This document shows positions 5,587 through 5,881 of a stretch of 5,881 nt of DNA, piece by piece. The notes beneath the pieces are model-generated. The model was not told where the DNA came from, searched no databases, and saw only the letters and a list, made by a program, of their open reading frames with translations. Both the position numbers and the translations under genes were made by a program. Every line of letters begins with the position of its first letter. The stretch's first letter is position 1. Origin of the DNA: CAZADA01 sp964483775. Lineage in GTDB: Bacteria > Pseudomonadota > Alphaproteobacteria > Caulobacterales > Maricaulaceae. Location: contig CAZADA010000145.1 in NCBI GenBank assembly GCA_964483775.1, positions 1 to 5,881 on the forward strand, in the 5' to 3' direction.

Positions 5587-5881
5587 ATGACGACCGACAG
5601 CGATGCAGTGGTGCTTGATCAACCCGACATGACGGTGTCCGCTCGCCAGACCTTTGGCATCGACGCTGACATGGAGGCCCCGGCGTTTTCCAAGCCCAAC
5701 CCCTATGTGCCGGCCATTGACGAGAACTACCGCTTCAACACCGAGACCACGATCGCCATCCTCGCCGGCTTCACCCACAACCGCCGCGTGATGATCCAAG
5801 GCTATCACGGCACCGGCAAATCCAGCCACATCGAACAGGTCGCCGCCCGCCTCAACTGGCCGCTCATCCGAGTGAATCTCG
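5587..5881 (+). CDS. cobS: Cobaltochelatase subunit CobS, N-terminal part (3' end outside window)
   Basis: CobS is the AAA+ ATPase of the aerobic, CobN-type cobaltochelatase. With CobT it forms the motor that drives Co2+ insertion into hydrogenobyrinate diamide by CobN. The first 98 residues are visible and the frame is open to the window edge. They include the family N-terminal region QTFGIDADMEAPAFS (21-35), the NRRVMIQ strand (65-71), the Walker A loop GYHGTGKS (72-79) and the following IEQVAARLNWPLIRVNL segment. This wording is close to what I recall for alphaproteobacterial CobS. Walker B, the sensors and the arginine finger are beyond the edge. Presence of cobS alone does not prove de novo cobalamin synthesis, since CobS/CobT-like pairs also occur without a neighbouring cobN. 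cobT is expected just downstream, but this is not visible. Confidence 0.93.
   Translation, partial: MTTDSDAVVLDQPDMTVSARQTFGIDADMEAPAFSKPNPYVPAIDENYRFNTETTIAILAGFTHNRRVMIQGYHGTGKSSHIEQVAARLNWPLIRVNL

Noticed and set aside
5582..5593. 12 bp perfect palindrome TCGTCATGACGA over the cobS start codon
   Set aside because: About one such 12 bp palindrome is expected by chance in a window this size, and no second copy suggests an operator.
5425..5829. 134-codon minus-strand frame across the start of cobS
   Set aside because: It is antisense to the cobS N-terminus, which has an intact Walker A motif and ribosome binding site.

Overview
The window is GC-rich, tightly packed and almost entirely coding. 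Protein similarity recognised by eye and gene order point to an alphaproteobacterium, probably near the Caulobacterales/Hyphomonadaceae type. The supporting signs are a J-domain protein with an N-terminal Cys/His module, a divergent bolA beside it, and an alphaproteobacterial-type cobS downstream. The assignment rests on recognition, not on a search.

Left block (1-3107, + strand): the 3' part of aroB (3-dehydroquinate synthase, shikimate pathway) is followed after 4 nt by a CNNM/CorC-type membrane protein (DUF21, CBS pair, CorC_HlyC domain). That gene overlaps by ATGA with a FAD-dependent oxidoreductase of the geranylgeranyl-reductase/FixC-like family. Spacing suggests one transcript. It ends by sharing the four bases CTAG with the stop codon of the oppositely oriented bolA, so no room is left for a conventional intergenic terminator.

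Middle block (3104-4085): bolA (- strand) and a J-domain protein gene (+ strand) diverge from a 70 bp spacer with promoter-like elements on both strands. bolA has a Shine-Dalgarno sequence. The J-domain gene has none, and a candidate -10 lies so close to its ATG that a leaderless mRNA is possible.

Right block (4169-5881): a 434-residue membrane protein that I do not recognise, with four predicted membrane segments in two hairpins, lies between the J-domain gene and cobS, which are neighbours in many alphaproteobacteria. Parts of this gene are much poorer in GC than anything else in the window. It is followed by the first 98 codons of cobS, which encodes the AAA+ subunit of a CobN-type cobaltochelatase and runs off the right edge.

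The common theme of the centre and right (BolA, a Cys/His-bearing J protein, CobS) is metal or iron-sulfur handling with chaperone and AAA+ activities. That link is inference. The strongest candidate for something undescribed is the 434-residue membrane protein. No tRNA, rRNA, insertion sequence, CRISPR array or long repeat was seen.
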